Shown here piece after piece: positions 26,300 to 36,116 of a DNA stretch of 64,000 nucleotides (position 1 is the stretch's first letter; every line of letters begins with the position of its first letter). Origin of the DNA: JALYYC01 sp963795805 (GTDB taxonomy: Bacteria > Chloroflexota > Dormibacteria > CF-121). The stretch lies in assembly GCA_963795805.1 (NCBI GenBank), contig CAWCIV010000004.1:248001-312000 (forward strand). The letters are read 5' to 3'. Made by a program: the position numbers and the translations under genes. The notes beneath the pieces are model-generated. The model was not told the origin of the DNA, did not search any database, and saw only the letters and a program-made list of their open reading frames with translations.

Positions 26300-28569
26300 C
26301 CCGAGCCGCCGATCACGAGCGGCGCAGTGTAGGTCTGCGCCACCGGCGAGCCGTTGATGTCGGCAACGCCGGTCGTGACCACCAGCGAATAGGTGCCTGG
26401 CGGAAGCTTGGTCTCGACCGTGACGAGGTGGGCATCAGGATTAAAGCTGACGCGCGCGATCACCGGGGTCCCCTTCGCGTCCTTCACCAGGATGGTGTTG
26501 GCAGACACCGATTCGGGCTTGAGGTCGGCATCGAAGCGCACCATCACCTGCTGGGTTGCCTCGCTGCGGCGGACCTCCACCGATACCACCGTCGGACCGT
26601 GTCCGAGCTGCACCGTCGGCGTCGCGGTCACGGCATCGATCAGGTAGCGCTGGTCGACGAGGACCACGGTCAACTGCTCTTCGAAGAAGCTGATTTCGAT
26701 GGTGCCGCGGGCGATAAAGATGCGCGCCCCCACCAGGAATTTATTGGTTCCAGCGAGCTGGACGCTGACCGGGTAATAGCGGTCGAACTGTGCTCCCGGA
26801 CTGAGCAGCGCCGAGGCGCCACTGGTGTACGCCTGCTGCGCCGACGTATCCAGCTGCGCCTGGGCGGTGGCGAGGTCGCCTCGGATCCGGGCCTGCATGA
26901 ACTTATCGACCTCGGCGAGCGCCTGGCTTTCGGCGGTATCAGCGGCCGACCGCTGGCCAACCGTGGCCTTGGCGGTCCAGAGCGAGAGGCCGCCGCCCTC
27001 ATCACGTCGGGCGAAGAGCACGAGACCGCCCGATGGTGACCAGACTGGGCTGGCGTACTCCAGCTGGCTGCTACCGAAGCTCACCAGGGCGGTACCATCC
27101 GCGTTGATCAAGCGCAACCCCGAGTGCAGGGTCGACCCCGAGCCGGAGCGGCTGGCGAACAGCAGGGAGGTCGAGTCAGGGGCCCAGTTCAAATTCGACC
27201 AGGTTTCGCCGGCCGCGCTGGTGGCAATTCGGCGGGCTGACCTGGCATCAGCGCCGGCATAGATGTCCGTCGCGCCGGCCGCAGCCACGGTGAAGGCGAG
27301 CTGCCCGCCAGGCGACCAGGCGAAGTCGATCGCGCCGACCGGCAGGGTCGTTGTGGTCATCGAGCTGAGATCAAGGACCAGTGAGCCGCTGTCGGTTTTC
27401 AGAGCCAGGGACTTGCCATTACGCGTCGCCGACATCGGGCCCGTCACCTTCAGCGCCGGCGTGGCGATGGTGGTGCCGTGCAGGTCGACGACATGGAGCG
27501 TGCCGTCGTTCACGTAGGCGATTCGATCGGTTCCGAGCCAGACCGGCGCGCGGTCGGGCCGGCCGTTGATGGTGGCGAGGCTGGACGACTGCACGGTTCC
27601 CTGGAGATCGCGAAGCTCGAGAATCGAATGGTCCGCCGATGGTTCCTGCCAGTCGGCGAAGACGCCTCCCGACGGCGCCACGGCCGCGTAGCTCCCGCCG
27701 GGAGCGACCTCACGCAGCAGGGTCCCCTGTGTGCTCATCAGCCAGACGCTGGTGGTTGCGCTCGGGGACACGGTGACGGTTGCGGTCGGTGACGCCGTCG
27801 TCGAGGCGCTTGCCGTCGGGCTCGCGGCGTCAGCCGGCCGGGTGACGAGCAGCTGCCCGTCCTGGGTCCAGGATGGACCGGACAGCTTGCTCGAGTCTGG
27901 GATACGGTTGTCGAAGGCAAAGGCGACCGATCCACTCTTGAACGAGGGGGGAACGATCGCGGGGGCGGCGGCGGGAGCCGTCAAGAAGTGCACCACCACT
28001 GGTCGTTGCACCGGGGGGGTCGCCACCGCCTGGGGTGCCGCCGAGGCTTTTGGCTGCAGGGTGACCTTGTAGGCGGTATTCGGCGCCAGGGGATGCGCCG
28101 GGGTGATGACCAGCGTCTGCCCCTCCCAGTGCTTGGTGACCGAGGTCGCGGGCTGGATCGCCACACTCTCCTCCACGGCGGCCTTGTCGACCGGGCCGCT
28201 GAAGGGGATCTGGATCGGCTCGGCGATGGCCACGTCCTTCTTGTGGTCGATTGCCTGGATATTCGCCGCAACCGAGGGCCCGGCCGCGGGCTGGCGCTGC
28301 AGGTAGACCTCGATGCCGAGGACGACGAGGAAGCCGCAGGCGACCGCGGCCATCGCCGGCACCATCCCCACCGGCCCGAGCTGGTACCAGCGCCGGCGGT
28401 TCGGCGTCCCCAGCCGATTGCGCGCCTCGGTGATCAGCTTGGCCCGAAGGTAATTGCGGAAATGGGGGTCCAGCGGCGGTGCGGCAGGCCGCGACGCGCG
28501 GAGCAGGTCGACGACCTCTTGGTCCGCCGGGTCGGTGAAGAGCTCTCGGAGCTCCGGATCGTCCGTCAT
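26296..28569 (-). CDS. Membrane-anchored putative anti-sigma protein with Ig-like and propeller domains
   Basis: 757 residues encoded right after an ECF sigma factor, overlapping it by four bases. The N-terminal about 65 residues (LRELFTDPADQEVVDLLRA) are cytoplasmic and follow the anti-sigma position; no zinc motif HxxxCxxC is present. A membrane helix spans about 67-89 (GPVGMVPAMAAVACGFLVV). Outside is a Big_5-like domain (IPFSGPVDKAAVEESVAIQP and ITPAHPLAPNTAYKVTL), then a Ser/Thr/Pro linker (about 245-265), a run of WD/TolB-type propeller blades (SWTQDGQLLVTR, FAWSPGGQLAFTV, NWAPDSTSLLFAS, VWSPSGGLVLFARR), then a helical part and a second Big_5-like domain. This fits an extracytoplasmic sensor; the ligand is unknown. 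Confidence 0.8.
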
Positions 28570-29141
28570 GGTCTCACCAGTTCAGGGCCAAGGTCGGGCC
28601 CGAGTTCGGGCGGAAGCTCGCGGCGTAGCCGCTCGACGCCGCGGTGCAGCAGCAACTTCACCGCGCCGGAACTCTTGCCCAGGATCACCGCGATCTCTTC
28701 GATCTTCCGGTCCTCGCCGAACTTGAGCACCATGGCTGCCCGCTGCTGCTTGGGCAGCTGATCGATAGCCGACCAGACGCGCCGGCTCCGATCTCGGCGG
28801 ACGACCTCATCGACCACCGGGGGCGCCGTGCTCGCCATGTCGCTGCCCTCTTCGAGCTCAACCTCGCCTCGCTGACCCCGGTAGTGGTCGGCGACGGCGT
28901 TGAGCGTGATCTGGTAAAGCCACGAGGAAAAAGGGTGGCCGCCGTAGGTGTATCGCTTGATGTTCTTGAGCGCTTTGAAAAACACCTCTGACGTCACGTC
29001 CTCTGCCAGGGATTGGTCGCGAACACGGGAATACGCAAACCGATAGATTTGCGGGAAATAGCGATCGTAGAGCGCCCCGAACGCTTCGGGGTCTCGTTTC
29101 GCCCGTTCGACAAGTTCCCGCTCTTCAACACTATCTGGCAT
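28566..29141 (-). CDS. ECF-type RNA polymerase sigma factor
   Basis: About 191 residues from ATG 29141 (TTG 29153 would add four). Region 2: AFGALYDRYFPQIYRFAYSR, then AEDVTSEVFFKAL, GHPFSSWLYQITLNAVADHYR, which bind -10 DNA and core polymerase. A linker (ELEEGSDMAS..VDEVVRRD) leads to region 4: LPKQQRAAMVLKFGEDRKIE, IAVILGKSSGAVKLLLHRGVERLRREL. The pair with the membrane-bound partner predicts control by an outside signal. The leader contains a terminator-like hairpin (29156-29188). Which promoters it reads is unknown; none is marked nearby. Confidence 0.92.
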   Translation of the reverse strand: MPDSVEERELVERAKRDPEAFGALYDRYFPQIYRFAYSRVRDQSLAEDVTSEVFFKALKNIKRYTYGGHPFSSWLYQITLNAVADHYRGQRGEVELEEGSDMASTAPPVVDEVVRRDRSRRVWSAIDQLPKQQRAAMVLKFGEDRKIEEIAVILGKSSGAVKLLLHRGVERLRRELPPELGPDLGPELVRP

Positions 29142-29155
29142 CAGGACACCCAAAA

Positions 29156-29188
29156 GGGCGCCCGTTGCAGAGTGAACGGGAGGCGCCC
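29156..29188 (-). promoter_or_regulatory. Terminator-like hairpin in leader of the ECF sigma gene
   Basis: GGGCGCC (29156-29162) pairs with GGCGCCC (29182-29188), and CGTT with AACG inside it. Read on the minus strand the stem is followed by TTTTGGG, and the sigma-factor ATG lies nine bases further. No gene on the minus strand lies upstream that it could be ending, so it may be an attenuator or a translational hairpin. The T run is only four bases. Confidence 0.45.
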
Positions 29189-29276
29189 CCCAATGGTTAC
29201 GTGTGCGCCCAATCTACCAGTCCTTCCCACTGATAGAGGCCGAATAGGTGCGCGGGGTTACGGCCCCTGGAGCCCC

Positions 29277-29282
29277 TATAAT
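29277..29282 (+). promoter_or_regulatory. -10 element of the purB operon promoter
   Basis: Perfect TATAAT, 48 bases before the purB start, in the divergent region between the sigma gene and purB. No good -35 is found (GGGGTT at 29254-29259 by spacing), so an activator may help. An AAGGAG lies 12 bases before the TTG start. Confidence 0.55.
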
Positions 29283-29329
29283 CAGGCAGTCACCGACGGC
29301 CCGCCACCCCAAAGGAGACCTGCCGCCGT

Positions 29330-30649
29330 TTGATTCCTCGATACGCTCACCCGGACATGAGCGAAATCTTCTCCTCCCAGGCGAGATACGAGCTTTGGCT
29401 GAAGGTCGAGCTCGAGGTCTGCGACGGCTGGGCGGAGATCGGTGAAATCCCCCGGACGGCCGTCACAGCCCTGCGACGGGCGAAGGTCGATCCCGACCGG
29501 ATCGCCCGGCTCGAGGAGCGGGTTGGCCACGATGTTGTCGCCTTTCTCGACTCGATCGCCGAGGAGGTCGGCGAGGACGCTCGCTACCTGCATCGGGGTC
29601 TGACCTCCTCGGACGTCCTCGACACCGCGCTGGCCCTCCAGATGGTGGCGGCGAGTGACATCCTGCTCAAGGACATCGACCGTCTTTCTTCCGTTGTCCG
29701 GCGCCGGGCGATCGAGGAGCGCGACACCCTGATGGCGGGGCGCACACACGGCATCCATGCCGAGCCGATCAGCTTCGGCTTCGCGCTGGCGGGCTGGCTG
29801 GACGAGCTCGACCGCGCGCGCCAGCGGGTGGTCACCGCGCGCGAGGAAATTCGAGTGGGCAAGCTATCCGGCGCGGTCGGCACGCATGCCACCGTTGACC
29901 CTCGGGTCGAAGAGCGGTCGCTTCAGCGGCTGGGCCTCCGGGTCGCGCCGATCACGACCCAGGTCCTCGCCCGCGACCGGCACGCCGCCTACATCGCCGC
30001 GCTGGGGATCCTGGCGGGGAGCCTCGAGAAATTCGCGACCGACATCCGTCACCTGCAGCGCAGCGAGGTCGCCGAGGTGCGCGAGCCGTTCGGGGCGGAG
30101 CAAAAAGGCTCCTCCGCGATGCCCCACAAGCGCAACCCGATCCTCAGCGAGCGGATTTGCGGTCTGGCGCGGCTGGTGCGAGGCTACGTGGTGACCGCGC
30201 TCGAGGACCAGGCACTCTGGCACGAACGCGACATCAGCCATTCCTCGGCCGAGCGGATCATTATTCCGGATGCCTGCACACTGCTCGACTACATGCTGCG
30301 CTTGATGGGCGACATCGTGGAGGGCATGACCATCGATCGCGCCCGCATGCGGGCCAATCTCTTCAAGAGTGGCGGCGTCGTCTTCTCCCAGCGGGTGCTC
30401 CTGGCGCTGGTACAGAAAGGAATGTCCCGACAGGACGCGTACCGCGTCGTCCAGCGCGCCGCACTCAGCGCGCTCGACGGCGGAACGGACTTCCGGGCCC
30501 TCGTTGGCGAGACGCCGGAAGTGCGGGAGCGGCTCAGGCCCGACGAGCTCGCCGAGCTCTTCGATCCGGCCTACTACTTGCGATTCCTCGACGTGACCTT
30601 CGAGCGCGTCGGGCTGCAGCCGGCCGGCGTCGAGGCAGCCTCGGCGTGA
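29330..30649 (+). CDS. purB: Adenylosuccinate lyase
   Basis: 439 residues; acts twice in purine synthesis, on SAICAR and on adenylosuccinate, releasing fumarate. Fumarase/aspartase superfamily motifs: YLHRGLTSSDVLDTALALQM, AGRTHGIHAEP, and the signature GSSAMPHKRNP (about residues 260-270) with the catalytic serine near 262 in its flexible loop. Start TTG at 29330, AAGGAG at 29312-29317. First of nine genes; overlaps purC by four bases. Confidence 0.97.
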   Translation: MIPRYAHPDMSEIFSSQARYELWLKVELEVCDGWAEIGEIPRTAVTALRRAKVDPDRIARLEERVGHDVVAFLDSIAEEVGEDARYLHRGLTSSDVLDTALALQMVAASDILLKDIDRLSSVVRRRAIEERDTLMAGRTHGIHAEPISFGFALAGWLDELDRARQRVVTAREEIRVGKLSGAVGTHATVDPRVEERSLQRLGLRVAPITTQVLARDRHAAYIAALGILAGSLEKFATDIRHLQRSEVAEVREPFGAEQKGSSAMPHKRNPILSERICGLARLVRGYVVTALEDQALWHERDISHSSAERIIIPDACTLLDYMLRLMGDIVEGMTIDRARMRANLFKSGGVVFSQRVLLALVQKGMSRQDAYRVVQRAALSALDGGTDFRALVGETPEVRERLRPDELAELFDPAYYLRFLDVTFERVGLQPAGVEAASA

Positions 30650-31536
30650 CCGCGATCCTCCGCACCGACCTGCCCCTCCCCCTGCACTCCCGTGGAAAGG
30701 TCCGCGATACCTACCGCCTCAGCGATTCCGAGCTCCTGATGGTCGCGACCGACCGCCTCTCCGCCTTTGACGTGGTATTCCCCACGCCGATCCCCGAGAA
30801 GGGACGCGTGCTCACCCAGCTCTCGCATGCGTGGTTCACGCAGACCGCGGAGCTCATCCGGAATCACCGGGCCCCGGACCAGTCGATTCCGAGCGAACTG
30901 CTCGAGCGCCAGCCGGATCTCGTCTCGCGCAGCATGCGAGTCAAGACGGCCCAACCGGTCATGTTCGAGTGCGTTGTCCGCGGCTACATTTCCGGGTCGG
31001 GCTGGAAGGACTACCAGCATTCCGGCTCGATCGCGGGGGAGCGGCTGCCGGCGGGATTGGTCGAGAGCGATCGGTTGCCGGAACCGATCTTCACGCCCGC
31101 CACCAAGGCCTTGACTGGACATGACGAAAACATCTCTCGGGCCGAGCTGGCGAACCGGGTCGGTCGTGACCTGGCCCAGGCGCTCGAGGCGGCCAGCCTC
31201 ACCCTCTACCGCTTCGGTGCGGATCGCGCCCTGGAGCGCGGACTGATCCTGGCCGACACGAAATTCGAATTCGGGCACCTGGATGGCGAGTTGATCGTGA
31301 TCGACGAGGTGCTGACGCCGGACTCCTCGCGCTTCTGGGATCTCGATCAGTTCCGGCCGGGTGGACCCCAGGCCTCCTTCGACAAGCAGTACGTCCGCGA
31401 TTACCTCGAGCGGATCGGTTGGAACAAGCAGCCGCCGGCCCCCGCGCTTCCCGATGACGTCGTCAGCGGGACCAGTGCCCGGTACCTCGAGGCCATGAGC
31501 CGGCTGACCGCGACGCCCACCCCGGCGCGCTCATGA
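30646..31536 (+). CDS. purC: SAICAR synthase (phosphoribosylaminoimidazole-succinocarboxamide synthase)
   Basis: 296 residues; joins CAIR with aspartate using ATP. Landmarks are RGKVRDTYRL (the nucleotide-binding loop), MVATDRLSAFDVVFPTPIPEKGRVL, MFECVVRGYISGSGWKDY, LADTKFEFG and the VIDEVLTPDSSRFW signature. The length is the longer, monodomain type. The start is GTG 30646, overlapping the purB stop; it overlaps purS by four bases. Its product SAICAR is the substrate of the upstream purB enzyme. Confidence 0.97.
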   Translation: MTAILRTDLPLPLHSRGKVRDTYRLSDSELLMVATDRLSAFDVVFPTPIPEKGRVLTQLSHAWFTQTAELIRNHRAPDQSIPSELLERQPDLVSRSMRVKTAQPVMFECVVRGYISGSGWKDYQHSGSIAGERLPAGLVESDRLPEPIFTPATKALTGHDENISRAELANRVGRDLAQALEAASLTLYRFGADRALERGLILADTKFEFGHLDGELIVIDEVLTPDSSRFWDLDQFRPGGPQASFDKQYVRDYLERIGWNKQPPAPALPDDVVSGTSARYLEAMSRLTATPTPARS

Positions 31537-31817
31537 CCTATCGCGCCGAAATCTTCGTCACCCTGAAGCCGGTGGTCAACGACCCCGAGGGCCTGACGAT
31601 CCACCGCGGGCTGCAATCCCTTGGCTTCGATTCGGTCCAGGAGGTGCGATCCGGAAAGTACCTCGTCCTCACCCTCGATGCACCGGACGAATCGCGCGCG
31701 CGCACCCTGGTCGAGGCGATGGCCGGCGACCTGCTGGCCAACTCCGTGATCGAGGACTACCACGTCGCGATCGATGCGGTCGCCCCAGCGGCGAGCTTGA
31801 GAGAAGGGCGCGGTTGA
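31533..31817 (+). CDS. purS: FGAM synthase subunit PurS
   Basis: 94 residues; the small subunit that bridges PurL and PurQ in the Bacillus-type formylglycinamidine synthase. The ferredoxin-like pattern fits: AEIFVTLKPVVNDPEGLTI, LGFDSVQEVRSGKYLVLTL, and the C-terminal NSVIEDYHVAI. It overlaps purC and purQ by four bases each (ATGA, TTGA), as expected for a stoichiometric complex. Confidence 0.95.
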   Translation: MTYRAEIFVTLKPVVNDPEGLTIHRGLQSLGFDSVQEVRSGKYLVLTLDAPDESRARTLVEAMAGDLLANSVIEDYHVAIDAVAPAASLREGRG

Positions 31818-32515
31818 GGACGGGCATCGTCGTCTTCCCGGGCACCTGGAGTGACCGGGACTGCGCTCATGCCGTTGGCGAGATTCTGCGGCACCCGGTC
31901 CGTTTCGTCGATCACCGTGAGCATCGGTTGGACGACCTGGACCTCGTCATCCTGCCCGGAGGTTTTTCCTATGGCGACTATCTGCGCTGCGGTGCGATCG
32001 CCCGCTTTGCGCCGGTGATGGAGGCGGTGGCGGCCTTCGCGGATCGCGGCGGTCTCGTCCTTGGCATCTGCAATGGATTCCAGGTGCTCCAGGAGGCCCG
32101 GATGCTTCCGGGTGCCCTGCTCAGGAATGCGTCCTGCGAGTTTCGATGCGAGTGGGTCACTCTGCGGGTCGAGCAAACCGAGAGCGCCTTTACTGTGGCA
32201 TCCCGCCCGGGTCAGGTGCTTCGCATCCCGATCTCACACGGCGAAGGCAATTTTTACGCGGACGCCGCCACGCTCGCCAGCCTGGAGGCGAACGGCCGGG
32301 TGGTCTTCCGCTACTGCTCGAGCGATGGCCGCGTCACCGAACGGGCGAACCCCAACGGCTCCCTGAACAACATCGCCGGCATCACGAACGCGCGCGGCAA
32401 CGTTCTCGGGATGATGCCTCACCCGGAGCGCGCCTGCGAGAAACTCCTCGGCGGCCTCGACGGCCTGGCCATCTTTCAGTCGGCGGTGCTGGCCCTGAAG
32501 CGGGTGGCCGCCTGA
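31814..32515 (+). CDS. purQ: FGAM synthase glutaminase subunit PurQ
   Basis: 233 residues; supplies ammonia from glutamine to PurL. Class I glutaminase features: VILPGGFSYGDYLRCGAIA, nucleophile cysteine in LGICNGFQVLQEA, and the MMPHPERACE with His and Glu of the triad near the C-terminus. Start TTG 31814. The stop TGA shares one base with the purL ATG (TGATG). Confidence 0.96.
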   Translation: MRTGIVVFPGTWSDRDCAHAVGEILRHPVRFVDHREHRLDDLDLVILPGGFSYGDYLRCGAIARFAPVMEAVAAFADRGGLVLGICNGFQVLQEARMLPGALLRNASCEFRCEWVTLRVEQTESAFTVASRPGQVLRIPISHGEGNFYADAATLASLEANGRVVFRYCSSDGRVTERANPNGSLNNIAGITNARGNVLGMMPHPERACEKLLGGLDGLAIFQSAVLALKRVAA

Positions 32516-34683
32516 TGGCGGTCGCGCTGCGCCGCTCGCAGCTGGCCGGCGTCGCGCTCGACGAAACGGAGTATGCCGCCATCGTGCGGTCGATCGGACG
32601 GGAACCGAACGAGGTTGAGCTGGGCATGTTCGGCGCGCTCTGGAGCGAGCACTGCGGCTACAAGACGTCGCGTGCCCTGCTGCGCCAGCTGCCGACGCAG
32701 GCGCCGCACGTCCTCCAGGGCCCGGGCGAGAACGCCGGCGCCGTCGATATCGGCGACGGGCTCGCGGTGGTTTTCAAAATCGAATCCCATAACCACCCCT
32801 CGGCGATCGAGCCGTACCAGGGCGCCGCGACGGGTGTCGGCGGGATCCTGCGCGATGTCTTTGCGATGGGGGCGCGACCCCTGGCAATCCTCGATGTCCT
32901 GTTCTTTGGTCCAATCGAGCGGGCACGGAACCGCCATCTGTTCCAGGGCGTCGTGGCCGGGATCGGCGGCTATGGAAATTGTTTTGGGTGTCCGACCGTC
33001 GGCGGCGGCCTGAGCTTCGACGACGGCTACTCGGACAACCCGATCGTCAACGCGATGTGTGTCGGCGTCGTCTCGCATGACCGGTTGCGCCGAGCGCGAG
33101 CGGATCGCGTAGGCGACGTCCTCCTCCTGGTTGGTGCGGATACTGGCCGCGACGGGATTCATGGAGCCACCTTCGCGTCGGTGGAAATGGACGAGCAATC
33201 GATGTCCCGACGGCCCGCCGTTCAGGTCGGCAATCCATTCCTCGAGAAATTGCTGTGTGATGCGTGTCTTCGCCTCAACGAACTGCCGCAGGTGACCGCC
33301 ATCCAGGATCTGGGCGCCGCCGGCCTCACCAGCGCCGCGTGCGAGCTCGCCCACCGAGGCCATCGTGGACTGGAGATCGATGTCGCCAGGGTCAGCCGCC
33401 GCGAGCGCGGCATGACCCCCTATGAAGTCATGCTGTCGGAGTCCCAGGAGCGGATGCTGGTCCTCGTCCGACCGGACGGCGAAGCGGCGGTCCGCGAGAT
33501 CTTCGATCACTTCGAGCTCCATGCCGACCGCATCGGCACCATCACGAACGGCAACCGGGTGATCGTGCGTGATGGGACGATGCGCCTGGCCGACCTGCCG
33601 CTGAAGGCGCTCGTCGACGGGGTGCCGCTGCGTTCGCCGACGGCGCAGCCGTGTGAGCCCGGCCCGGCCCCAACGATCGCTCCACTGACGCAGCCGGACG
33701 TGGTTCTTCTCGATCTCCTCGCCAGCCCAGCGCTTCGCAGCCGCCGCCCGGTCTACCGGACGTTCGATCACCAGGTCATGGACAACACCGTGATCGGACC
33801 CGGAACCGATGCCGCGTTGCTGCGCGTCCCGGGTACGCGCCGCGGGCTCGCGCTGACCGCGGATGGGAATTCCCGGTACGTCGCGCTCGACCCATACGTC
33901 GGGACGCAGGCCGCCGTGGCCGAGGCTGCGCGGAACGTAGTCTGCACCGGAGCGAGGCCGCTGGCGGTCACCAACTGCCTGAATTTTGGCAACCCGCAGC
34001 GGCCCGAGGTTTTCTGGCAGCTCCAGGAGAGCATTCGTGGCCTGGCCGACGCCTGCCGCGCGCTCGAGCTGCCCGTCGTCAGCGGGAACGTTTCCCTCTT
34101 CAACGAGACCAGCGGCCGCAACATCCCCCCGACGCCCGTTATCGGCATGGTCGGCATCATCGACGACCTGGACCATCGATGCCAGGCCGCCTTCCAGGAG
34201 GATGGTGACCTCGTGTTTCTCCTCGGAGAGACGCGCGAGGAGCTGGCGGGCAGCGCCTACCTGGAAGTCCAATCGGTCCCGCTGACTGGCACGCCGCCTG
34301 CGGTCGACCTCGATCAGCAATCCCGATTGCAGGCGGCGGTCCTGCAATGCACGGCGCAGGACGTGCTCCGCAGCGCGCACGATGTCTCGGAGGGTGGGCT
34401 GGTCGTCGCCCTGGCCGAGAGCGCCCTCTACGGATCGCGCGGTCTGCGCTGTCCGGCGCTGGTCGGTTCCGTCAGCCAGGCCGCGCTTTACTTCGGAGAG
34501 TCGCAGGGGCGCATCGTCGTGAGCGTCACACCCCGCCGGGTTCCCGAGTTGCAACAGGTCATGGCGCACCATGGCATTTCACTCCAGGCCCTTGGGGTCA
34601 TTGGTGGCGAGACCTTTCAGGTTGGCCCGGACATCCGCCTGTCCCTCGAGGTCCTGCGAGAGGCGTGGGAGACTCCATTTTGA
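32515..34683 (+). CDS. purL: FGAM synthase catalytic subunit PurL (small type)
   Basis: 722 residues, the Bacillus-like small PurL that works with PurS and PurQ. It makes FGAM from FGAR with ATP. Landmarks are MFGALWSEHCGYKTSRALLR (about residues 38-57), KIESHNHPSAIEPYQGAATG, FDDGYSDNPIVNAMCVG, IQDLGAAGLTSAACELAHRG, and the second AIR-synthase-like half (ALTADGNSRYVALDPYVGTQ, ANCLNFGNPQRPEVFWQL with the small variant TNCLNF, SEGGLVVALAESALYG). ATG 32515 overlaps purQ by one base. It ends 14 bases ahead of the preferred purF ATG. Confidence 0.97.
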   Translation: MAVALRRSQLAGVALDETEYAAIVRSIGREPNEVELGMFGALWSEHCGYKTSRALLRQLPTQAPHVLQGPGENAGAVDIGDGLAVVFKIESHNHPSAIEPYQGAATGVGGILRDVFAMGARPLAILDVLFFGPIERARNRHLFQGVVAGIGGYGNCFGCPTVGGGLSFDDGYSDNPIVNAMCVGVVSHDRLRRARADRVGDVLLLVGADTGRDGIHGATFASVEMDEQSMSRRPAVQVGNPFLEKLLCDACLRLNELPQVTAIQDLGAAGLTSAACELAHRGHRGLEIDVARVSRRERGMTPYEVMLSESQERMLVLVRPDGEAAVREIFDHFELHADRIGTITNGNRVIVRDGTMRLADLPLKALVDGVPLRSPTAQPCEPGPAPTIAPLTQPDVVLLDLLASPALRSRRPVYRTFDHQVMDNTVIGPGTDAALLRVPGTRRGLALTADGNSRYVALDPYVGTQAAVAEAARNVVCTGARPLAVTNCLNFGNPQRPEVFWQLQESIRGLADACRALELPVVSGNVSLFNETSGRNIPPTPVIGMVGIIDDLDHRCQAAFQEDGDLVFLLGETREELAGSAYLEVQSVPLTGTPPAVDLDQQSRLQAAVLQCTAQDVLRSAHDVSEGGLVVALAESALYGSRGLRCPALVGSVSQAALYFGESQGRIVVSVTPRRVPELQQVMAHHGISLQALGVIGGETFQVGPDIRLSLEVLREAWETPF

Positions 34684-34697
34684 GACGGGACTCGCCG

Positions 34698-36116
34698 ATG
34701 GCCGACGAGCGTATGAAGGAGGAGTGCGGCCTCTTCGGCATCGATGCCCCCGGCGAAGAGGTGGCCAACCTGACCTACTTTGGGCTCTACGCGCTGCAGC
34801 ATCGCGGCCAGGAGAGCGCGGGGATCGCGGTCAGCGATGGCGCGACGATCCGCGTCCACAAGGACGTGGGTCTGGTCGCCCAGGTATTTGACGAGGCCTC
34901 CCTGCAGGGATTGGTCGGTCATCTTGCCCTGGGTCACACGCGGTATTCGACGACGGGCTCCAATCGACTGGTGAACGCGCAACCGATCGTGGTCACCCAT
35001 CCGCAGCTGGGAATGGTCGCGATCGGCCATAACGGGAATCTCACGAACTCGTCCGCGCTCCGCAGTGCCCTGGAGGCCGAGGGCATTCGCTTCAAAACTT
35101 CGAGCGACACAGAGGTGATCGGGGAGTTGCTCGTCCGCACACCAGGGTCGGACCTGCTCGCCGTCTTGCGGCGGGCACTGCCGCGCCTCCAGGGGGCCTA
35201 CTGCCTGCTCGTCCTGACCGCGAACACGCTGGTCGGCGTCCGTGACCCCCTGGGGATCCGGCCGCTCTGCCTCGGACGGCTTCCCGAGGGCGGCGCCATC
35301 ATCGCTTCGGAGACCTGCGCCCTCGACACCGTCGGCGCCGAGCTGGTTCGCGAGATCGAGCCGGGCGAGGCGGTTGTCCTGAGCGCCGGCGCGCAGCGAG
35401 CCGAGCAGGTGATGCCGTCCGTTCGAAAGGCGACATGCATGTTCGAATTCATCTATTTCGCCCGGCCGGATTCACGGCTCCAGGGCCATTCGCTGTACGA
35501 GGCTCGACGAAACATGGGTCGGCAACTCGCGCTCGAGGCGCCCGCCGACGCCGACATGGTCATCTCGATCCCCGACTCGGCGACTCCGGCCGCGGTTGGC
35601 TATGCCGAGCAGAGTGGAATTCCCTACAGCGAGGGCTTGATCAAGAACCGCTACATCACCCGGACGTTCATCCAGCCAACGCAGCGACTCCGCAATGTCG
35701 GCATCAAGCTGAAATTCAATCCGCTTCGCGAGATCCTTGCCGGCAAGCGAATCGTGCTTGTCGACGACTCGATCGTGCGCGGCACCACCACCCGAAAGGT
35801 CGTCGAGGAGCTGCGGCACGCCGGGGCCAGCGAGATCCATATGCGGGTGAGCAGCCCGCCGATCCAGTGGCCCTGCTTCATGGGCATCGACATCGCGAGC
35901 CGGTCGGAGCTGATCGCCTCGGGCCGAACCGTCGCGGAGGTGGAGCGCGTGATCGGCGCCGACTCGCTGCGGTATCTCAGCAAGGCCGGGCTCTTTCGCG
36001 CGGTCCCCAATGTGAACGGCTTCTGCATGGCCTGTTTCGATGGGGATTACCCGGTCCCTGTACCGGTCCAGATGGAGATGGACAAGCTGGCGCTGGAGGC
36101 GGCCGCCATCCCATGA
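34698..36116 (+). CDS. purF: Amidophosphoribosyltransferase (glutamine PRPP amidotransferase)
   Basis: 472 residues; the first step of purine synthesis. A short propeptide (MADERMKEE) precedes the catalytic CGLFGID with Cys10, so the enzyme is probably self-cleaved as in the Bacillus type. The Ntn glutaminase (LQHRGQESAGIA, GHTRYSTTG, IGHNGNLTN) is followed by the phosphoribosyltransferase domain with VLVDDSIVRGTTTRK. Cysteines suited to the 4Fe-4S cluster are seen in CMFEFIYFARPDS, PCFMGID and CMACFDGDYP. TTG 34680 is an alternative start that touches the purL stop. Overlaps purM by four bases. Confidence 0.97.
   Translation: MADERMKEECGLFGIDAPGEEVANLTYFGLYALQHRGQESAGIAVSDGATIRVHKDVGLVAQVFDEASLQGLVGHLALGHTRYSTTGSNRLVNAQPIVVTHPQLGMVAIGHNGNLTNSSALRSALEAEGIRFKTSSDTEVIGELLVRTPGSDLLAVLRRALPRLQGAYCLLVLTANTLVGVRDPLGIRPLCLGRLPEGGAIIASETCALDTVGAELVREIEPGEAVVLSAGAQRAEQVMPSVRKATCMFEFIYFARPDSRLQGHSLYEARRNMGRQLALEAPADADMVISIPDSATPAAVGYAEQSGIPYSEGLIKNRYITRTFIQPTQRLRNVGIKLKFNPLREILAGKRIVLVDDSIVRGTTTRKVVEELRHAGASEIHMRVSSPPIQWPCFMGIDIASRSELIASGRTVAEVERVIGADSLRYLSKAGLFRAVPNVNGFCMACFDGDYPVPVPVQMEMDKLALEAAAIP

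Noticed and set aside
29154..29329. Purine riboswitch or PurR box before purB
   Set aside because: No purine aptamer core and no convincing PurBox direct repeat with the known spacing; only a TATAAT was kept.
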